From G965226155 sp965226155 (lineage in GTDB: Bacteria; Pseudomonadota; Gammaproteobacteria; Eutrophobiales; Eutrophobiaceae): 64,000 bases of DNA. The DNA is taken from positions 1,984,001 through 2,048,000 of the forward strand of contig OZ245331.1 of assembly GCA_965226155.1 (NCBI GenBank). The letters are read 5' to 3'. Positions 28,325 to 37,842 of this stretch are shown in pieces (positions within the stretch are counted from its first letter, which is position 1; the number at the start of each line of letters is the position of its first letter). The translations under genes were made by a program, and so were the position numbers. Below the pieces are notes generated by a model. That model was given only the letters and a program-made list of their open reading frames with translations. It ran no database searches and was not told where the DNA came from.

Positions 28325-28992
28325 GTAGCCTGGTTAGTTAACCACTCCAGTATTTCTGTGGGTGAATCAACAATTCTATTTGCACCCCATGTATCCAATT
28401 TTGTATCATCTGATATGTAACCGTATCTGGCAGCAACGGTATACATTTCTGCATTTTTGCCAGCTTCAATATCTCTTTTTGCATCACCGATATAGGCTGT
28501 TTCTGTCGGTAAACACTCCATTATCTTGCAAGCATGCAGTAGTGGTTCAGGTCGTGGCTTTCGGTGAGGAAGAGTATCACCACCGATGACACACTTTGGT
28601 CTTTGAGTTAACTCTAAGGCTTCTAATAGTGGTGTTGTTAACCAGGTAGGTTTATTGGTAACGATTCCCCATTTGATACTCTCTAAATCGAGGTAATTCA
28701 GTAGCTGGTCTATTCCCGGGAAAAGATGGGTATTGATACATATATTTTTTGAGTAGCTCTCTAGCAGGTCAGCAAGCAGCTCAGGGAATTCAGGTGCATT
28801 CTCGTTTATGTTAAATCCCTGTTTGATCATGGCTTTTCCACCTAATGACACAATAGGTCTGATTTGTTCAAATGGTAACACTGGCTTGCCACGTTTGGTC
28901 ATAATCTCATTTAGTGCTGATGCCAAGTCAGGTGCCGTGTCAGCAAGGGTACCATCTAGGTCAAACAATATTTGTCCAACTGAACTGGTCAA
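28321..28992 (-). CDS. gph: phosphoglycolate phosphatase (HAD family)
   Basis: 223-aa HAD-superfamily hydrolase removing phosphate from 2-phosphoglycolate. It shows nucleophile D11 and D13 in FDLDGTLADT, a helical cap, motif II TNKP, motif III Lys around HRKPRPEP and motif IV YIGDAKRDIEAG. It lies 4 bp downstream of ubiG, the usual gammaproteobacterial pairing. Confidence 0.9.
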   Translation of the reverse strand: MTSSVGQILFDLDGTLADTAPDLASALNEIMTKRGKPVLPFEQIRPIVSLGGKAMIKQGFNINENAPEFPELLADLLESYSKNICINTHLFPGIDQLLNYLDLESIKWGIVTNKPTWLTTPLLEALELTQRPKCVIGGDTLPHRKPRPEPLLHACKIMECLPTETAYIGDAKRDIEAGKNAEMYTVAARYGYISDDTKLDTWGANRIVDSPTEILEWLTNQAT

Positions 28993-28996
28993 TGGA

Positions 28997-29707
28997 TCAG
29001 TCTACTAACTGTGCATGTATGAGGTAGTTAACATCGGGCACAGTGCTAAGACAAGCATAATCGATTATTGGTATATAACGCATACCGGAAATATCAACAA
29101 TGGTAAAACCCGACGATCTAAGTCCGTTACAAAGCTCGGCCGGTGTGATGAATTGAGAATAGTGATGCGTCCCTTTTGGAACCAAATTTAGTATATATTC
29201 AGCGCCGATAATGGTACTCAGATAGGACATCATCGTTCGATTTATAGTGGACAAAAACAGTTGCCCCCCCGGTTTTAACAGTCGGGATGCAGAATTGAGT
29301 ATGGAGGTGGAGTCGGGGACATGCTCTAGCAATTCCATACACGTAATAACATCAAACTGCTGTTGTGTTTGATCGGCATATTCTTCTACTGTGCAGACCT
29401 TGTATTCAATACTCAGATTTTTTAAACTCAAGTGATCGGTTGCCGCTTGAATGCTAGCTTTACTTGCATCTAATCCAGTGACAACAGCAGATTTTTCCGC
29501 GATAGCTTCACTGAGGATTCCCCCACCACATCCTATATCAAGTACTTTTTTCCCAGCTAGAGCAACAGCATTTTCTATATATTGCATCCTCACCGGATTA
29601 ATGACGTGCAGTGTCTTAAGCTTACCACGTGGGTTCCACCAGTCATCTCCGAGAGACTCAAATGATCTCAGTTCATCTGGGTTAATATTCTGGTTTCCGT
29701 TAGTCAT
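28997..29707 (-). CDS. ubiG: ubiquinone biosynthesis O-methyltransferase UbiG
   Basis: SAM-dependent methyltransferase performing both O-methylations of ubiquinone. The best start is the ATG at 29707 (MTNGNQN), giving 236 aa; an upstream ATG at 29746 is in frame but less likely. It shows the family N-terminus FESLGDDWWNPRGKLKTLHVINPVR, SAM motif I VLDIGCGGGILSE and the EHVPD and INRT motifs. Confidence 0.94.
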   Translation of the reverse strand: MTNGNQNINPDELRSFESLGDDWWNPRGKLKTLHVINPVRMQYIENAVALAGKKVLDIGCGGGILSEAIAEKSAVVTGLDASKASIQAATDHLSLKNLSIEYKVCTVEEYADQTQQQFDVITCMELLEHVPDSTSILNSASRLLKPGGQLFLSTINRTMMSYLSTIIGAEYILNLVPKGTHHYSQFITPAELCNGLRSSGFTIVDISGMRYIPIIDYACLSTVPDVNYLIHAQLVD

Positions 29708-29830
29708 GTTCACAGCATATCGAAATTGTTTACAATTTATAATCAATATTTATTAGGGATGCTAGAACTAGGAATGAATAACAGTCAATCTGTGTGTTAT
29801 CATATTGAGAAAAATACTAAGGGGTAATGG

Positions 29831-30494
29831 ATGTCTTTCCTAATAATTAAATATTCCGCAAAAAATCTTTTTTCTGTCGTTAATGGTATTGTTTGTATCA
29901 GGTTGCGCGAGTATGCACGCCGGTGATCAGCGTGATCCCTGTGAACGATTAAATAGGTCAGTTTCTGGTTTTAATGATTATATTGATGATCATGTTGTCA
30001 GGCCAATTGGTAAAATCTACAAGACAGCTATTCCTAAACCACTCGATCAGGGCATATCAAATATATTCAGTAATCTAAATGATATAGTCGTAATAGCAAA
30101 CGATATTCTGCAATTAAAACTTGATCAGGCTTTATCGGATATCTTTCGTTTTTTATTTAATAGCACCATTGGGATCCTAGGCTTGTTCGATGTGTCTACA
30201 CACTTGGGTTTAGTGAAACATCACGAAGATTTTGGACAGACTCTAGCTGTATGGGGTTTTAGTTCTGGGCCTTATTTAGTTATGCCATTTTTAGGGCCAA
30301 CTACACTGCGTGATGGAGCTGGTTTTGGTGTAGACAGCTTATTAAATCCAATAGTGAATGTACAAGATACAGTCGCTAGTAGCGGTTTAATTTCACTCCA
30401 ATATGTTGATTTTATAGTAGATTTTGAATCAACAAGGAATTTGATTGAAGATGCACACTCGATCCTTACGAATTTACTAAGAATGCTTATCTAG
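29831..30494 (+). CDS. mlaA: MlaA (VacJ) outer-membrane lipoprotein, signal peptide frame broken
   Basis: Outer-membrane lipoprotein that removes misplaced phospholipids and passes them to MlaC. The continuous frame starts at ATG 29883 with MVLFVSGCAS, a lipobox preceded by too short a signal peptide. ATG 29831 has a good ribosome site (AAGGGG) and encodes a plausible signal start MSFLIIKYSAKN, but it is one base out of frame. Removing one T from the T6 run at 29868-29873 joins the two into a normal lipoprotein signal peptide. Mature features include DPCERLNRSVSGFND and GPYLVMPFLGPTTLRDGAG. Either the gene is frameshifted or this is a base-call error. Confidence 0.8.
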
Positions 30495-30570
30495 AAAGAA
30501 GGGAGAACTTAATTAATGACCGAGAGTTTTCCGACTACGAACTTCAAATAGAATAATTATTACAGTCGGA

Positions 30571-31344
30571 TCATTGGGAAGGGCTAAATGTATTATTCCC
30601 GCCAACATCATTTTCCAAAGGCATATCAGAGTCTTCGTTAAGATCCCGCATTGGTATCTCAGGGATAGATATCCTTGAATCGTCAATTCCGATCTGGTTT
30701 GAAAATAATACCAGCTGACGCTGTTTTCCAAGTGAAGTTTCTGGATTACCTATGCCTGATAGAGCTCGCTCTTCAAGTAGCTTTTTGTAAATGGCATTGG
30801 TTATCTGACCAAGTTCAATCGAATTTTTCATAGAAGTCTTCTCAGTTTCTGGCAATGCTTGCCAGTTATATAAGAAGCTATCCATACTGCTTTGAGACCA
30901 GGATTTATTGCCCAAAAATTCCCTGATCAAGTTTTGTCCCACCACTGAGGCTGTACTAACAGCAGGTTGATTGCTTGTGCTTGTAACGGTTACATTAACC
31001 GAATTTTCATCTGAATCAGACGATAATGCAATAATCAGAATAACGACAATTGTATCTACCCCAGCAATACCAGCTGCGATAAGACCATTTTTTGACCTGG
31101 TTGGTTCAGACTGCACTTCCTGCTTCACTGTCTCAGCTACTTTATCAATAGTCGCACGGCTTCTGTCAGTGAGGTCCTCAAACGTCTTTGTAGATACTGG
31201 AGGAGGATAATCGTTATCCTGTAAAACTCTTTCCCCAGACAACACCGACTCAATAAACACAGCCCTGTCTTCTCTGTATTTTTTCTCATCGAGGACGCCC
31301 TTAGCATTAGCCTTGGCCAGGTCTCGTAGTGGTGATTGTTTCAC
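30571..31344 (-). CDS. single-pass membrane protein of signalling cluster, unknown
   Basis: 257-aa protein with no recognised family. The N-terminal 40 residues (LRDLAKANAKGVLDEKKYREDR) resemble a short SHOCT-like helix pair. One transmembrane helix lies at about 86-107, then a Ser/Thr/Asn-rich stretch and a helical C-terminal domain, probably periplasmic. A GTG start at 31344 has AAGGGT upstream. It is 21 bp from the end of the kinase-FGE gene and probably belongs to the same operon. Confidence 0.6.
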   Translation of the reverse strand: MKQSPLRDLAKANAKGVLDEKKYREDRAVFIESVLSGERVLQDNDYPPPVSTKTFEDLTDRSRATIDKVAETVKQEVQSEPTRSKNGLIAAGIAGVDTIVVILIIALSSDSDENSVNVTVTSTSNQPAVSTASVVGQNLIREFLGNKSWSQSSMDSFLYNWQALPETEKTSMKNSIELGQITNAIYKKLLEERALSGIGNPETSLGKQRQLVLFSNQIGIDDSRISIPEIPMRDLNEDSDMPLENDVGGNNTFSPSQ

Positions 31345-31365
31345 AAAATTACCCTTATTCTTTTA

Positions 31366-34023
31366 TTAACCTACATATTCCAGAATTACCCTAAATCCCG
31401 TTGTGTCATCCGCACCACCATCATGGGGTCGTGCAGTACTGATATCACAATTGTTTATTGCATCAGAAAATGCACCACCACGAGCAAAGGTTGAATCACC
31501 TTCCAGTACCCATTCCTGTACATTACCCACGAAATTATATAATCCCCATTTGTTAGATTTTCCAGATTTAATGGTCGCGATACCTGTACCTTTCAGGATC
31601 TTATCCCCTAAGGTTACTCGGCAATTTAACTGGCCTTTGATGGCCTTGAAATCTTTAGCTTCTGCGGTCAATTCTCCACCGACGGAAGTAGCGTATTCCC
31701 ATTCTTGTGTAGTAGGTAACCGATAAATTTTGCCGGTACGAGCACTTAACCAATCAACATATTTCCGGGCATCGGAAAGTGAGACATCGGTTATCGGATC
31801 ATCAAATTGTGTTCTATCAGTAACAGGCTCGCAATTGCCAGTGAGAGCACAATACTTACTCCAATCAGCTACAGATACTTCATATTTACCGATGGCAAAG
31901 TTAGAGCTAATCTCACCTCCAGCAGGAACTACTACCATTTGCGGTCCTCGCCAACCGGTATTGACAAAGTCATAGCATATCGCCCTGGCACGCGCACCAT
32001 AGCTGGCTTTGTCACCTGTGCAAGCGCGGTCACTCGGCATCGGTTTCCAATTAGCAGCGGCTCGTCGTAGATCGGCCTCAGATACAGCGGCGATATTTTC
32101 ATCAGTTCGCTGTAATATTCGTTTTGAAGGATTGTCCGGTGCTGCAGCAATCAGTTGATCAATGTCCTCTTCAGCCAAAGTATATTCCGGATTATCTGTC
32201 CACAGGCCTTGAGCTCTGTAAAGTAATCTCTTTGCTTGATTCAAAATTCCATAGGTTTCGCCAGCAGCATCTTTTGCAATGACAAATACATCAAATGCCT
32301 CATTAGATCTGTTGACATTTTCTTCCAGAGTTTTTTGGAATTGAAGTACGTCAGGGTGACCGACATATTCACCTGCAATGGCTTCTTCTAATAAGGTGCT
32401 TGCGCGGGTCAGTTCACCTGATCGGATGGCTGTATCAGCAACGACCCTGTCTGGCCACGGCTCAAGGCGGAACTGGGTTTTCAAGTCAGCTAAGATACTA
32501 CTGTCGGTAAATATTCTGGAGGCCGCGTCTGCAAGAGCAGCCGCAATGTTTTCGTCGCTTTGGGCAAGGAAATTTATCCGTTCCGAGAGTATGGTTTCAG
32601 ATGTAGCAAGGAAATTTGAGTATTCCCCTGGAGCCCCACGTTCAATTTCATTTACCTTGCGTGACAAATCAGCCCTTTCAGTCTCAGTAAATACACGTGC
32701 AGTTCTGAACACATCAGCGATTTCTGTCACATTCACCTGTGCCCGGTATTCATCGAAGATATCTTGCAAACTCGCGTCTCTCGGGTTGAGTTTAACCGTA
32801 GCTTCTGCGAGTTGCAGTGCAGTCGCGAACTCATTGGTTCCAGCACTTCTTTCGGCTAGGCGTCGGTAACTTTCAGCAAGTTCTCTCGGAGCTTGGGTGG
32901 TTATGTAGGAATCATCAGCTGGCAGTTCCGTCTTTAGGTTTTCGAATGTCTGGTTCGCTTGAGTGATGTTGTCCGCTTCAACGGCTACTAGGAACTGATC
33001 TTTCAGACTGGTAATACGCAATTGTTGTTCATATTGTAATCTGCTTGCAGCAATTAACTCACTTGTCTCAGTCAATGCTGGGAACCCCGGCACGATCCTT
33101 TCACCACGATTGATCAAATTATCTGCTGCGTCAAAACGATTTGAGATCAGGGTAGATGTTGCAAGATCAATATAGAGCTGGGCAATGGAGTCACGGAATA
33201 TCTGTAAGTCCTCTGCAACTTCTTCAGTTTCATTTTGTAATGTATCAAGTTCCCGGATACTTGCCAGTACGTCTGTTTCCCACTGTGGATCATCCAGGTT
33301 TGGCGTGCTCAGTCCGGCTGCTATCGTTTCCTTATCAGTATCCACCATTCCCTGAATGGCAGCTGTGCGTTCATCGCCAGACAAATGGGCTAATTTAATT
33401 TGTGTCAGTTCATCTCCCAATGTCAGAGAACTCATCAGACCACCAATTTCAGCAGAAAGGGCCTCAGCATCAGCACGGCTACCTTCGTTTAGTATCGAAT
33501 CCAGTTCTGTCGTTATAATTGATTGCAGATTTGAAGAAAGGACATCCAATACCGGAGATTCCTCGGACGAACTCAGATTTGCCAGTTCAGTAATGTCAGT
33601 TTGGTATTGTCGATAGTCATCAAGTGTCGCTAGTTCCTCTTGGACGCTGGTTAGAGACTCGTTTAATTCTCCAATTCTGATCGCGTTTTGTACCTTAGCC
33701 TGTAAGTCGGTTAACAGTGGGTCATTCGCGGCGTTCACCAATCCCGATGTAACAAATGATAGAGCTTGATCCAGATCATTTTGCTCAAACGCTAGATTCG
33801 CCGCTAACCTGTACGCATTAGATGGTCTAGCATCAGTAAGTAGCGGATGGTTAGGATCGATTTGTCCACGAATAATATCTAAGATTTCTTTTGTTTCGTT
33901 AATAATATCGGGATCTTGTAGTGCCTGTTCCGGATCCAACGCGGCTATAAATTCTTGATAGAGTTCAGAGATCTTTTGCTTCTTGTTAAATTCAACTTCG
34001 GTTCTTTGTTGCTGAATGTACAA
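31366..34023 (-). CDS. helical region plus FGE/SUMF1-like domain (C-terminal piece)
   Basis: 885-codon open frame. Residues 1 to about 680 are mostly alpha-helical with TPR-like character (repeated LxxAxxLxxAE patterns). Residues about 690-885 form a SUMF1/FGE-like domain: FAIGKYEVSVADWSKYC, RLPTTQEWEYA, GLYNFVGNVQEWV and GFRVIL. The apparent start is a TTG at 34023 but the frame remains open upstream into the kinase gene, so this is best read as the C-terminal part of one large protein. FGE-like domains in kinase fusions are usually binding modules rather than sulfatase activators. Confidence 0.75.
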   Translation of the reverse strand: MYIQQQRTEVEFNKKQKISELYQEFIAALDPEQALQDPDIINETKEILDIIRGQIDPNHPLLTDARPSNAYRLAANLAFEQNDLDQALSFVTSGLVNAANDPLLTDLQAKVQNAIRIGELNESLTSVQEELATLDDYRQYQTDITELANLSSSEESPVLDVLSSNLQSIITTELDSILNEGSRADAEALSAEIGGLMSSLTLGDELTQIKLAHLSGDERTAAIQGMVDTDKETIAAGLSTPNLDDPQWETDVLASIRELDTLQNETEEVAEDLQIFRDSIAQLYIDLATSTLISNRFDAADNLINRGERIVPGFPALTETSELIAASRLQYEQQLRITSLKDQFLVAVEADNITQANQTFENLKTELPADDSYITTQAPRELAESYRRLAERSAGTNEFATALQLAEATVKLNPRDASLQDIFDEYRAQVNVTEIADVFRTARVFTETERADLSRKVNEIERGAPGEYSNFLATSETILSERINFLAQSDENIAAALADAASRIFTDSSILADLKTQFRLEPWPDRVVADTAIRSGELTRASTLLEEAIAGEYVGHPDVLQFQKTLEENVNRSNEAFDVFVIAKDAAGETYGILNQAKRLLYRAQGLWTDNPEYTLAEEDIDQLIAAAPDNPSKRILQRTDENIAAVSEADLRRAAANWKPMPSDRACTGDKASYGARARAICYDFVNTGWRGPQMVVVPAGGEISSNFAIGKYEVSVADWSKYCALTGNCEPVTDRTQFDDPITDVSLSDARKYVDWLSARTGKIYRLPTTQEWEYATSVGGELTAEAKDFKAIKGQLNCRVTLGDKILKGTGIATIKSGKSNKWGLYNFVGNVQEWVLEGDSTFARGGAFSDAINNCDISTARPHDGGADDTTGFRVILEYVG

Positions 34024-34112
34024 GGTTTCAGGATATAAACCATCAACCTCTCCTAGAATACCTTCAGCGGTAGGGAAATTATAATTGTTTGAACTGGTAT
34101 CAATGTATCTTG

Positions 34113-35219
34113 CTATTTCTGCCGAATAGTATCTTTGGATAGCTTCACTCGCTTCATGGTAATTTTTCCCTGGTCGTCCTCATCCAATAACTTTATCTCT
34201 TCGAGTTTTTCAACGATGATGGAGTTTCCGCCGCTGTTCATATCAGCGATGATACCTTGTATCTTACTGTCGTGAAGTCGATCTAACATTGGATTGATCA
34301 TCATTAAACCAATAATTAGCAATACACCAGCTGCCCATGTAGCAGGATGTTTATGCCAAGTCGGTAATCCTTCAAATTCTTCTATGAACTCCATCACCGT
34401 TTGCGACCGGTCTTCTCGTTTGAAAGCAACTGATCTTCTTAAACCTCGGTTAGATTTTTTATTCAATCCTTTAACGATGGGAGCTACCAGACCATTTTCT
34501 CTCGCAGTGGTTGCAGGCAATTTGTTAAACGGATGTTTCCCGGTTAACAGTTCATAGGCAACACATCCAAGCGCATAGGTATCGTCCCGGGTATCGGGTT
34601 CTTCGCCTTCGAGCATCTCTAGACTGGCATAGGCTGGTGTTAATGCTCCGAGCTTACCTGGGTCAAACAAGGTTTTTTCCGCTTCACCTGTTATTGGATT
34701 TTTAACTGCGCGGGCAATACCAAAATCCAACGTTTTAACCATACCGTCATTACAAAGGAAGGCATTTCCTGGTTTAAAATCTGAATGCACAAGGCGTCGC
34801 TTATGCGCATATTCCAGTGCCGACGCCAGTTGTTTTATCATCCCGAAAGCTTCATCAAAAGGTAATCCACCTTGTTTTTTAACCACTTTCTTGATGTAGG
34901 TATTAAGCGGTTGGCCCTCCATCAATTCCATGGTGATGTATACGGGGGTACCTTTACCGCCAATACGGTCAAAGTCATATACGGTCGCAATATTTTGGTG
35001 GGCCAGTTTTTGCTGGCGACTGGATTCCCGTTGTAGAGAGATAAACGCTTCCGGGTGAGATTTAAAATCCTCATTCAGTAATTTGATGGCCATGCACGGG
35101 TTTTTGTCGCGGGCTTCTTCCTTGAGTAAGTCTATGCCCTTGAACACTTTACCCATACCACCTCCACCCAGCACATCAAGTAGTTTAAACCGCTGTTTAA
35201 TCACATCACCTACGTCCAA
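34113..35219 (-). CDS. Ser/Thr protein kinase domain (middle piece)
   Basis: 368-codon frame with a complete Hanks-type kinase domain: Gly-rich loop LGGGGMGKVFKG, Lys in CMAIKLL, catalytic loop VHSDFKPGN (HSD in place of HRD), DFG in TLDFGIA and an APE-like YASLEML. A transmembrane helix follows at about 293-313. The start used is TTG 35219 with GGAGAAGG upstream, so independent initiation is possible, but the frame is open for 80 codons upstream to a TAG. Confidence 0.8.
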   Translation of the reverse strand: MDVGDVIKQRFKLLDVLGGGGMGKVFKGIDLLKEEARDKNPCMAIKLLNEDFKSHPEAFISLQRESSRQQKLAHQNIATVYDFDRIGGKGTPVYITMELMEGQPLNTYIKKVVKKQGGLPFDEAFGMIKQLASALEYAHKRRLVHSDFKPGNAFLCNDGMVKTLDFGIARAVKNPITGEAEKTLFDPGKLGALTPAYASLEMLEGEEPDTRDDTYALGCVAYELLTGKHPFNKLPATTARENGLVAPIVKGLNKKSNRGLRRSVAFKREDRSQTVMEFIEEFEGLPTWHKHPATWAAGVLLIIGLMMINPMLDRLHDSKIQGIIADMNSGGNSIIVEKLEEIKLLDEDDQGKITMKRVKLSKDTIRQK

Positions 35220-35409
35220 ATCTCTACCTTCTCCAGTCTGGGTATGTTGTTGTGGTTCTTCCCAATCTGTTCCTGTTGGTCCTGTGCCACCCTCTAATGA
35301 AGGCGAAGTCCCGGAGCTGATGTCAAAATCGACTGAACTATCAGAAGTTGCTCCCTTTTCATCTTCCGATAGGACCTGTGTCGCGTCTCCTGCGGTTTGT
35401 TTTCTCGGA

Positions 35410-35540
35410 TCGATCTCGGTTGAGTCTTCAGAGCCTATATCTTCACTACGTTGGTTTATCTAGGTGGAGTCTTCCGAGCCGACAGCTTCACTACGTTGGT
35501 TGATCTCAGTGGAGTCTTCCGAGCCGACAGCATCACCAAC
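35410..35540. repeat. 45-bp tandem repeats in kinase linker
   Basis: About three units, 45 bp each, encode GSEDSTEINQRSEAV-like 15-mers. The middle units are nearly identical; one carries GAG to TAG and ATC to ATA changes, creating the stop codon. Confidence 0.75.
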
Positions 35541-35816
35541 TTTGGAATTGTCAAAAACGGTAGCCTCTGGGCTGACTTCTACACCGGTCTCCGTTTCTTT
35601 TGCATGACTACGACGGAAATCATTAATCTGTCGTTTCAGCTCGGTATAAACAGTGTTGTCAATCTTGCCCTGTTCGTTTGCTTCATCTAGTTGCTCCAGG
35701 AAACGTGTAGCAAATTTTGGATTATCCAACAGCAGTTTGCTCAGTTGCTTACTGAGTGCACTTATTTCAAGTTTGCCGTTCGCCAATGCTTCTATTGCAA
35801 CTTTAAAGTCAGCCAT
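35460..35816 (-). CDS. N-terminal domain of the kinase gene, ends at nonsense codon
   Basis: 118-codon frame. Residues 1-75 form a helical domain (MADFKVAIEALANGKLEISALSK start); residues 85-118 begin an acidic Ser-rich linker with repeats of GSEDSTEINQRSEAV. The TAG at 35460-35462 corresponds to the Glu codon (GAG) in the sister repeat. If not read through, this produces a short soluble protein lacking the kinase. Confidence 0.6.
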   Translation of the reverse strand: MADFKVAIEALANGKLEISALSKQLSKLLLDNPKFATRFLEQLDEANEQGKIDNTVYTELKRQINDFRRSHAKETETGVEVSPEATVFDNSKVGDAVGSEDSTEINQRSEAVGSEDST

Positions 35817-35844
35817 TTTAAAACCTCAACCAGTTTGTGATAAT

Positions 35845-36591
35845 TTATTCAATGTCCACCACGATTGCTGTGACATTATCTCCAGCACCACGCGATAAAG
35901 TAGTGTCAATCAGAAACTCACAGCATTTTTTTGGATCACCGTTGCCGAGAAATTCATCAATTTCCTCATCTGTTATGTGCTTAGTTAACCCATCACTACA
36001 TAACAAATATCGATCACCTCTATGCATTTCCTGGATGTCCATATCAAGGTAGAAATCATCAGTTGCCCCGACTGCACGAGTAATCATGTTTCCATGAGGA
36101 TGAACCAGGGCTTCTTCTCGACTAATTAAACCCTGTTCAATATATTGCTCCACTTGAGAATGATCAGTAGAGATCTGTCTTGTTTGACCATCTCTTAACC
36201 GATAAAGACGACTATCACCAGCCCACATGTAAGTAAAATATTTTTCATAGGCCAGCATAATTACTACAGTACTGCCGATGGTCACTTTTTTGGTTGACTC
36301 TCTTGCCTTTTCAACAAGCTTTTTATTTGCTTCGACAATTCTATTCTCAATTTCGTCAATGTAATGAGGCAAACTGGTACCTTCGTGGATCTTTTTTAAT
36401 GATTCAACGATCATTTGACTGGCCACATCACCTTTTGCGTGACCTCCCATGCCGTCAGCGACTACCCATAGCCCGATCTCGCCACGATCTAGTATTGCAT
36501 CTTCATTATGTTTGCGAACTTTGCCAACATTGGTGATGCCATGTGATGTCCAGCTTAATGGGCTCTCTGATTGTGGGCTAGGTGTCGACAT
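35845..36591 (-). CDS. PP2C-family Ser/Thr phosphatase
   Basis: 248-aa Mn2+/Mg2+-dependent phosphatase of the Stp/PppA type. Metal-binding motifs are present: RKHNEDA, VVADGMGGHAKGD, MWAGDSRLYRL, LLCSDGLT and GAGDNVTAIVV. It lies 28 bp before the N-terminal piece of the kinase gene and should reverse its phosphorylations. No signal peptide: cytoplasmic. Confidence 0.92.
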   Translation of the reverse strand: MSTPSPQSESPLSWTSHGITNVGKVRKHNEDAILDRGEIGLWVVADGMGGHAKGDVASQMIVESLKKIHEGTSLPHYIDEIENRIVEANKKLVEKARESTKKVTIGSTVVIMLAYEKYFTYMWAGDSRLYRLRDGQTRQISTDHSQVEQYIEQGLISREEALVHPHGNMITRAVGATDDFYLDMDIQEMHRGDRYLLCSDGLTKHITDEEIDEFLGNGDPKKCCEFLIDTTLSRGAGDNVTAIVVDIE

Positions 36592-36662
36592 AAAGTTATC
36601 CGTTTAGCCTTAAATTTGTTTTTTGAGTGGGTTTAATCATGATGAGTTATAGGTCAATTAAA

Positions 36663-37570
36663 TTAAATATAATGAGTAAATGAAACTACTTCAGAAGGCC
36701 CTTCGGAAAATGATTTTCCGAGACTGATGCGACCATTACCATTTAATAGCATCTCTTCTCGGCGCAGGAATGACTCTTCCGAGTTATCTATGAGGACGTG
36801 TGTACCATTGGTGCTTTGGTCAATTATAAAAAATTTATCTCGTCGAAGTTCGATCCGAACGTGTTGCCTAGAAGCCAGTTTTTCATTTACAGGGAAGTCA
36901 CACGAGGCACTTCTGCCCATGACTAGGATAGATTTTTCTTTATCAACCATAACATCGTTGCCGTTGTAGGTTACTTTCAGGCGGCCTTCAGGCTTGGATT
37001 CTTCAACAAGCAGGCCGGTGGCCATACGAGTGACATCTTCCTCTTGCCAGATAATTTCATAGATATCGATTTCTTCTTTTTTCCCTTTGATAGGCGCCCT
37101 GTCTACAAAGCGTGAGCTGGCACGGATCATCGGGTCCAGCATTTCTAATGTGGAGTGCGAGGTAATAATCTGTGAACTCTTGGCCTGAGCTGCCATGCGT
37201 GCTGCGACGTTGACCGCATCACCATACACATCACCCCCTTCTAAGATGGCAGGTCCTAAGTGGAGTCCTACCCGGATCTTGATTGGGGTCTGTTCTCCCC
37301 CCCGGTGCCTTCTATGATATCCTCTTCTAGGGCTTCATGCATACCAATCGCGGCCTTCGCAGCATCATCCGCTGTTGGGAAGGTACACATGATTTCATCA
37401 CCTATCGTCTTAATAACCGTCACGTTATGTTCTTTGGTGACTTCTGTCAGTAGGTCTAGGCATTCAGCAACTTTGACACGGGCGGTTGCATCGCCCAGAA
37501 CCTCAAATAAATGGGTGCTGCCACTGACATCAGCAAAGAGTATGGCTAGATTTGTTGTTTTCGGTGACAT
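36663..37570 (-). pseudogene. class III adenylate/guanylate cyclase with FHA domain, frameshifted
   Basis: Two open pieces (37268-37570 and 36663-37229) are one gene interrupted at a C7 run (37307-37313). Adding one base restores GTGGEQTPIKIRVGLHLGPAILEGGDVYGDAVNVAARM. The cyclase domain has metal Asp residues in FADVSGST and IGDEIM and the NxxxR of VNVAARM; the Lys before GDE suggests ATP as substrate. The C-terminal FHA domain (MGRSASCDFPV, SRQHVRIEL, DQSTNGTHV) would bind phosphothreonine, linking it to the neighbouring kinase. The frameshift may be genuine or a homopolymer error. Confidence 0.82.
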
Positions 37571-37842
37571 GTGTCGCTTTAAATAGAAATAATTAAACTG
37601 TCATTATCACTAGTTATAAATACGTAAAAAATAGGACATACAAACTCCCCCATTGACGATAGAATTCGCACCATCATTCTTTCACATATCGAAATTATAG
37701 ACTTTACCCCTTACAGAGTCCCTAACAAATACCAAGTTATCATAGCGGAATTATGGCCCTTTCCAATTCAGCTGGGGTCAAACAATCCAATACTAACCTG
37801 CGAAGTTACATAATATACCTAAATACTTATCATGCCTCATTA
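37571..37842. other. intergenic region upstream of the signalling cluster
   Basis: About 270 bp between the cyclase start and an IS30 end. It presumably holds the promoter for the minus-strand signalling genes, but no clear -10/-35 pair, operator or RNA gene was identified. Confidence 0.4.

Larger units (their letters stand above)
31366..35816 (-). pseudogene. giant Ser/Thr kinase-FGE protein gene, broken twice
   Basis: Three open pieces form one gene when read together. Piece one (35460-35816) ends at a TAG inside a 45-bp repeat where the neighbouring repeat has GAG; the frame then continues without a stop into the kinase (34113-35219). The kinase ends at TAG 34113-34115, but the -1 frame runs straight on into the 885-codon helical/FGE piece (31366-34023), with about 38 codons in between. 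The reconstructed protein, about 1490 aa, has an N-terminal domain, Ser-rich repeat linker, protein kinase, transmembrane helix, long helical periplasmic region and C-terminal formylglycine-generating-enzyme-like domain. Kinase-FGE fusions of this kind are known. Confidence 0.75.

Noticed and set aside
30530..30570. TCCGACT / AGTCGGA inverted repeat between mlaA and the next convergent gene
   Set aside because: The loop is 27 nt and there is no T-run, so a terminator call is not supported.
30513..30731. 72-codon minus-strand frame overlapping the end of the unknown membrane protein gene
   Set aside because: It lies in another frame of a better-supported gene and has no features of its own.
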